This document shows positions 60,654-64,000 of a stretch of DNA of 64,000 nucleotides, piece after piece. Where the stretch lies: the NCBI RefSeq assembly GCF_015670405.1, contig NZ_JADPBQ010000003.1, positions 1 to 64,000 on the forward strand, given 5' to 3'. Numbering within the stretch: position 1 is the stretch's first letter; each line of letters begins with the position of its first letter. Position numbers and translations under genes: made by a program. This stretch comes from Clostridium sp. 1001271B_151109_B4. GTDB taxonomy: Bacteria > Bacillota > Clostridia > Clostridiales > Clostridiaceae. The notes under the pieces are model-generated. The model saw only the letters and a list, made by a program, of their open reading frames with translations. It searched no databases and was not told the origin of the DNA.

Positions 60654-62174
60654 CTAGTTAATAAATTTCATTTTAAAAATTACTGAATTTTCGCTACTCT
60701 CTATAGTATAATTAATATTTTCATGTTTATCTAAAATAGTTTTTACTATATAAAGACCTAATCCAGTTCCACCTGTTTTTCTATTTCTAGATTTATCAAC
60801 TCTATAAAATGCATTGAAAATTTCACCAATTTGATCTTTCGGTATCGAAACACCTGTATTTTCAACCATTAGTTCCTCTTTAGATAAACTTATTATTATA
60901 CTTTCATTGTTTGGAGAATATATTATTGCATTTTTTATAATATTCGTTATTACTTTTTTAATAAGCCTTTCATCAGAAATTATTAAAATGTCTTCATCTA
61001 TTTTGGTTATCAACTTTAATTTCTTTTTATCAATAAAATATCTCAGCTCTCTTAATACGCTTTTTATAACTTTGCTTAAATTAACACTTACAAAATTATA
61101 TTTAAATTCACCATCTTCTCTTTCACTTAAATGTAATATTTCCTGAACCAATTCACTCATCTTTTGTGTAACATCATATGATTCTTTTAAATATTTATCT
61201 CTATCTTTATACTTACCAATATTATAAATCATCCCCTCTAATTGCCCACTTATTATAGTTATAGGTGATTTTAATTCATGAGAAATAGTAGCAACGAATT
61301 CTCTTCTTTCCTTTTCTAGCTTTCTTTCTATCTCAATTTCTTCTGTAAGCCTAGAATTTATTCTTTCTAATTCTTCAAAGGATTCTTTTAAATTCTTGTT
61401 CATCAAATTTAAACTATTTGAAAGTTCTCCTATTTCATCTTCACCATTAACTTCTATAATATGATCAAAATCAAGATTAGCCATCTTTTTAGCAACTTTA
61501 TTAATATTAAGCAAAGGTCTACTTATTAACATTGAATAAAAACTTGAAATAGTAAATGCTATAATCACTATTGCAAAAATGGCAAATGGTAAAAATAGTA
61601 TAATACTATCACTTGCTTCATTTTCTGGGCTAACTGGGAAATGTACAATCATATGATATGCACTATCTAAACTTTTAACATAAACAACTTCATCTATATT
61701 TAAACTTTCATTTTTGCTAATTAATTCATATACAAATTTATCTTTAGCTACGCTAACACCTAAATTAAATTCACTACTATATTTCTGAAAGCTTTTAAAT
61801 GGTTCATATTGTACATGGTTATATAAAAATGGAATATTATTAGGTTCATTTGCTCCTTCCCTAAATGATGAATAAATAATTTGGTTTATTAAATTATTTT
61901 CATCTTTATTTACAAGTAAAATATCCAAATTATTTTTATAAGAAAATTCATCAAGAAGCTCATTAATATCTATATCTTCATCCTTTGATAATTGAGATTT
62001 TAGTTCTCTTATCTTTTCATTTATATTATTTACTTTGTAAACTTCATAAATTCTAGGCATAAAAAAATACATACATATATATAGTAAAGTAAATGAAACT
62101 ATTATAATAAAACTACTCCACAAAAATATCTTTTTCTTTATGCTTAAATTTCTCCATTTACTTTTCAAGAACAT
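60654..62174 (-). CDS. Sensor histidine kinase
   Basis: About 506 residues. One N-terminal helix (IFLWSSFIIIVSFTLLYICMYFF), an extracellular sensor of about 150 residues, a second helix (IILFLPFAIFAIVIIAFTISSFYSML), a HAMP domain (RPLLNINKVAKKMANLDFDH), the phospho-accepting histidine in FVATISHELKSPITIISGQ near residue 300, and an HATPase domain with N box KVITNIIKNAIIYSP and G2 box KTGGTGLGLYIVK. It partners with the response regulator whose end it overlaps by 17 bp. I use ATG 62174, six nt after AAAGGTG, rather than the GTG three codons upstream. The signal sensed is unknown. Confidence 0.92.
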   Translation of the reverse strand: MFLKSKWRNLSIKKKIFLWSSFIIIVSFTLLYICMYFFMPRIYEVYKVNNINEKIRELKSQLSKDEDIDINELLDEFSYKNNLDILLVNKDENNLINQIIYSSFREGANEPNNIPFLYNHVQYEPFKSFQKYSSEFNLGVSVAKDKFVYELISKNESLNIDEVVYVKSLDSAYHMIVHFPVSPENEASDSIILFLPFAIFAIVIIAFTISSFYSMLISRPLLNINKVAKKMANLDFDHIIEVNGEDEIGELSNSLNLMNKNLKESFEELERINSRLTEEIEIERKLEKERREFVATISHELKSPITIISGQLEGMIYNIGKYKDRDKYLKESYDVTQKMSELVQEILHLSEREDGEFKYNFVSVNLSKVIKSVLRELRYFIDKKKLKLITKIDEDILIISDERLIKKVITNIIKNAIIYSPNNESIIISLSKEELMVENTGVSIPKDQIGEIFNAFYRVDKSRNRKTGGTGLGLYIVKTILDKHENINYTIESSENSVIFKMKFIN

Positions 62175-62826
62175 ATCCCACACCTTTTATAGTTTTTATA
62201 TAATCCTTTTTTATTTTTTTTCTAATATTTTTCATATGAGCATCAATAACTCTAGTATCTCCAAAATACTCATAGCCCCATATTTTTTCAATTAATTTTT
62301 CTCTTGAAACTACTGTTGGATAACTATTTATCATTAGTTTTAATATATTAAATTCCTTTAAAGTAAGTTCAATTTCCTCATTATCAATATAAGATTTAAA
62401 AGTTTGTAAATCTAATTTTAATCCCTCAAATTCTAATATTACACTTTTCTTCTCTTCCTTTTGTTTTCTGCGCAAAACAGCTTCTACTCTTTTAATCAAT
62501 ATATTAAATGAAAAAGGCTTGATAATATAATCATCTGCATTTAAATCAAATCCTTTTATCTCACTTTCTTCATCGCCTAGTGCTGTTAAAAATATAATTG
62601 ATACTTCTTTATCTAAATTTCTTATCATTTTACATAATGAATGTCCATCAAGTCTTGGCATCATCACATCTAAAATTACTACATCATATTTACTTTCTTT
62701 AAACTTTTCATAACCTTCAACTCCATCATTTGCCACATCAACATCATAATCTTGTGAAGATAAGAATTCTACTATCAATTCTTGTATTTGATTGTCGTCT
62801 TCTACAACTAATATTTTATAACTCAT
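62158..62826 (-). CDS. OmpR-family response regulator
   Basis: A 222-residue transcription regulator. Receiver domain with acidic pocket VVEDD, phospho-acceptor D53 in VVILDVMMPRLDG, conserved T in IIFLTALG and K in DDYIIKPFSF. The C-terminal winged helix is complete (IELTLKEFNILKLMINSYPTVVSREKLIEKIWG, DTRVIDAHMKNIRKKIKK). It should be phosphorylated by the adjacent kinase and bind direct repeats at its targets. The start is ATG 62826 after GGAGGAAAAT; an ATG four codons earlier overlaps that site. Targets cannot be read from this window. Confidence 0.94.
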   Translation of the reverse strand: MSYKILVVEDDNQIQELIVEFLSSQDYDVDVANDGVEGYEKFKESKYDVVILDVMMPRLDGHSLCKMIRNLDKEVSIIFLTALGDEESEIKGFDLNADDYIIKPFSFNILIKRVEAVLRRKQKEEKKSVILEFEGLKLDLQTFKSYIDNEEIELTLKEFNILKLMINSYPTVVSREKLIEKIWGYEYFGDTRVIDAHMKNIRKKIKKDYIKTIKGVGYVLEK

Positions 62827-63252
62827 ATTTTCCTCCATAATCTTTTCACTTTTTCTTTATAATTTTAGCATAATACCCGTAAAATCTTCTTAAATTCATT
62901 TAAATTTCAGTTGCTAATATATTATTAATTCATATATTTTAAGGTTTGAGATTTAATATAAATATATACATAGTAATTAGGGATATATTTATTTAATGAA
63001 CTTACTGATGCTGAAGAAAAAATAGCTCAAATTTCAAAAGCAATTTATTATAATTAAATCCGTTTACAAACCAATAAATTATAGCTTATACATAATAGAA
63101 TACCCTATTAATGTCATTACATTTATTGTATAATTTTCCTATAGATGAATTTTCAAATTTTAATTTGGTTAAATGAACTTACTACTATGAAGGAAAGTAA
63201 ATAGTGAGTTTCACTTAATATAAATATTTTACTTTTATGAGGTGGTTATAAA
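62827..63252. other. Intergenic region with possible gene remnants
   Basis: 426 bp. On the plus strand LGIYLFNELTDAEEKIAQIS then KAIYYN-stop is open but has no start codon (62977-63057). The 12-mer AATGAACTTACT occurs at 62995 and again at 63172. This may be a decayed gene with a partial duplication. The rest is promoter-like AT-rich DNA. Confidence 0.35.
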
Positions 63253-63486
63253 ATGAGTAATAAAAAGAAAATTAAAGTAAGCCCCGCTCAAAAGATAGCT
63301 GATAAATTCTTATATTGGGGTACTATCATAGGTTTAATATTAGGAGTATTAATAGGCTCCATTATATTTTTCATAACAGATAACATGTTCTGGCTTGCAT
63401 TATGTCCTATAGTATTTTTATTTTTAGGATTAGGCCTAGGTTCCTTTCTGGGGAAAAATAAAAAAGAAATAAAAAAGCATTCATAA
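63253..63486 (+). CDS. Small two-helix membrane protein (77 aa)
   Basis: A basic N-terminus (MSNKKKIKVSPAQKIADK) is followed by two hydrophobic helices (YWGTIIGLILGVLIGSIIFFI and MFWLALCPIVFLFLGLGLGSFLG) and a basic tail (KNKKEIKKHS). Both ends would be cytoplasmic. Glycine zippers in both helices suggest tight packing. GAGGTGGTTATAAA precedes the ATG and a terminator follows. I do not recognise a named family. Confidence 0.75.
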   Translation: MSNKKKIKVSPAQKIADKFLYWGTIIGLILGVLIGSIIFFITDNMFWLALCPIVFLFLGLGLGSFLGKNKKEIKKHS

Positions 63487-63498
63487 CTTAATATAATA

Positions 63499-63536
63499 AA
63501 AAGTGCTTACCAAAGTTATGTAAGCACCCTTTATTA
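63499..63536. terminator. Bidirectional terminator
   Basis: AAAGTGCTTAC/GTAAGCAC(C)CTTT hairpin between two converging genes. Confidence 0.85.
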
Positions 63537-63537
63537 A

Positions 63538-63942
63538 TTATTTACCTTCTTCATTATTATTTTCTATATTCTTTTGATCTTCACTACTTGCACTACTACC
63601 ATTTTGTTCAATCTCTTTAACTTCACTTTCTAAATCACTTGTAATATCTTTTATAGATTTAAATTTCTCCATAATTGTATCATATCCACCACATAATATT
63701 AGCACTACTACTAATGAATTTATAAACAGTCTATAATAACACTCTACACTCATTACTATACTTCCTGTAGCCGTTTTTATTATCATTAAATGAGCTATTG
63801 CTAATATTAATGTATATATCTTCGTAGGTATCTTTTTTATTAAAGGAAAATCTTTTGTAACAAATACCACCAATTCAACTGCCACTAATGTTCCTGTAAA
63901 TGTTGAAAGGAAATTTTGTGTTAAGAAATCAGTTATTTCCAT
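63538..63942 (-). CDS. Holin-like small membrane protein (134 aa)
   Basis: Three hydrophobic segments (FLSTFTGTLVAVELVVFV, KIYTLILAIAHLMIIKTA, and LFINSLVVVLILCGGYDTI) are followed by a charged tail predicted as coiled coil (FKSIKDITSDLESEVKEIEQ) ending in a Ser/Glu/Asn-rich stretch. The size, helix layout and hydrophilic charged C-terminus resemble phage or phage-like holins, but no lysin or phage genes are nearby within the window, so I call it holin-like only. GGTATATTTATT precedes the ATG, a weak site. It could be an unrelated membrane protein. Confidence 0.55.
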   Translation of the reverse strand: MEITDFLTQNFLSTFTGTLVAVELVVFVTKDFPLIKKIPTKIYTLILAIAHLMIIKTATGSIVMSVECYYRLFINSLVVVLILCGGYDTIMEKFKSIKDITSDLESEVKEIEQNGSSASSEDQKNIENNNEEGK

Positions 63943-64000
63943 AATAAATATACCTCTCTTGAATTATACTTTTTATTAATAGTGAACTATATATTTTTAG

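Noticed and set aside
63538-63942. Prophage holin as a sign of a phage region
   Set aside because: Only one holin-like membrane protein is present, with no lysin, structural or integrase genes within the window.

Overview
The window looks like part of a chromosome of a strictly anaerobic, very AT-rich Clostridium (sensu stricto) or close relative. This is inferred from the A/T-heavy codons, strong GGAGG-type ribosome binding sites, U-tailed hairpin terminators, class III ribonucleotide reductase, formate/nitrite channel, ferredoxin, SCIFF peptide and several small clostridial proteins. I could run no database search, so names rest on motifs and recalled family sequences. Most genes are on the minus strand.

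Left edge (1-1450): two winged-helix genes, the outer cut by the window edge, sit behind three 14-bp direct repeats and four 23-bp iteron-like repeats. This resembles a plasmid-type origin. 1.5-9 kb: an ABC-F ATPase, a DUF3867-like protein, an orphan PotD-like lipoprotein, RidA, IlvE followed by a truncated multidrug-transporter remnant, a small [2Fe-2S] protein, a ferredoxin and a formate/nitrite channel. 9-16.4 kb: a tetrapyrrole operon transcribed hemA, Met8-like dehydrogenase, hemC, cobA-hemD, hemB, hemL, cbiK. It runs from glutamyl-tRNA to sirohydrochlorin and its metal chelates.

16.8-23 kb: a YitT membrane protein, a lipoprotein, nrdG and an nrdD split by two group I introns. Intron 1 encodes a GIY-YIG endonuclease and lies directly before the codon of the presumed thiyl-radical cysteine. 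Intron 2 has no ORF and lies just after the glycyl-radical glycine. Two NrdR-type boxes 32 bp apart cover the nrdD promoter. 23-33.5 kb: a MetA with Glu111 (acetyl-CoA type), adenine deaminase behind a guanine-class riboswitch with a plausible translational switch, a DedA protein, a HAD phosphatase with a large inverted repeat over its promoter, two stand-alone ATP-cone proteins (one with an apparent ATA start), an L,D-transpeptidase, a cyclophilin lipoprotein, small unknowns, a ferritin-like protein and homoserine dehydrogenase.

33.7-42.2 kb: a BmpA/Nup-type nucleoside importer (ATPase and two permeases) with three paralogous binding lipoproteins. Each lipoprotein gene has its own guanine-class riboswitch and terminator; the riboswitch and attenuator furthest upstream look degenerate. 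42.3-64 kb: asnB, an NSS transporter with its 32-residue MetS-like partner, a HAD phosphatase, an SH3-repeat amidase, an Orn/Lys/Arg decarboxylase with an M16 peptidase, the SCIFF peptide and its radical SAM maturase, a YhaM-type nuclease, a YhgE/Pip membrane protein, a DEAD-box helicase, a two-component system and two small membrane proteins.

Purine handling recurs: four purine riboswitches, the nucleoside importer, adenine deaminase and ribonucleotide reduction with free ATP-cone proteins. I saw no CRISPR array, tRNA, rRNA or insertion sequence.
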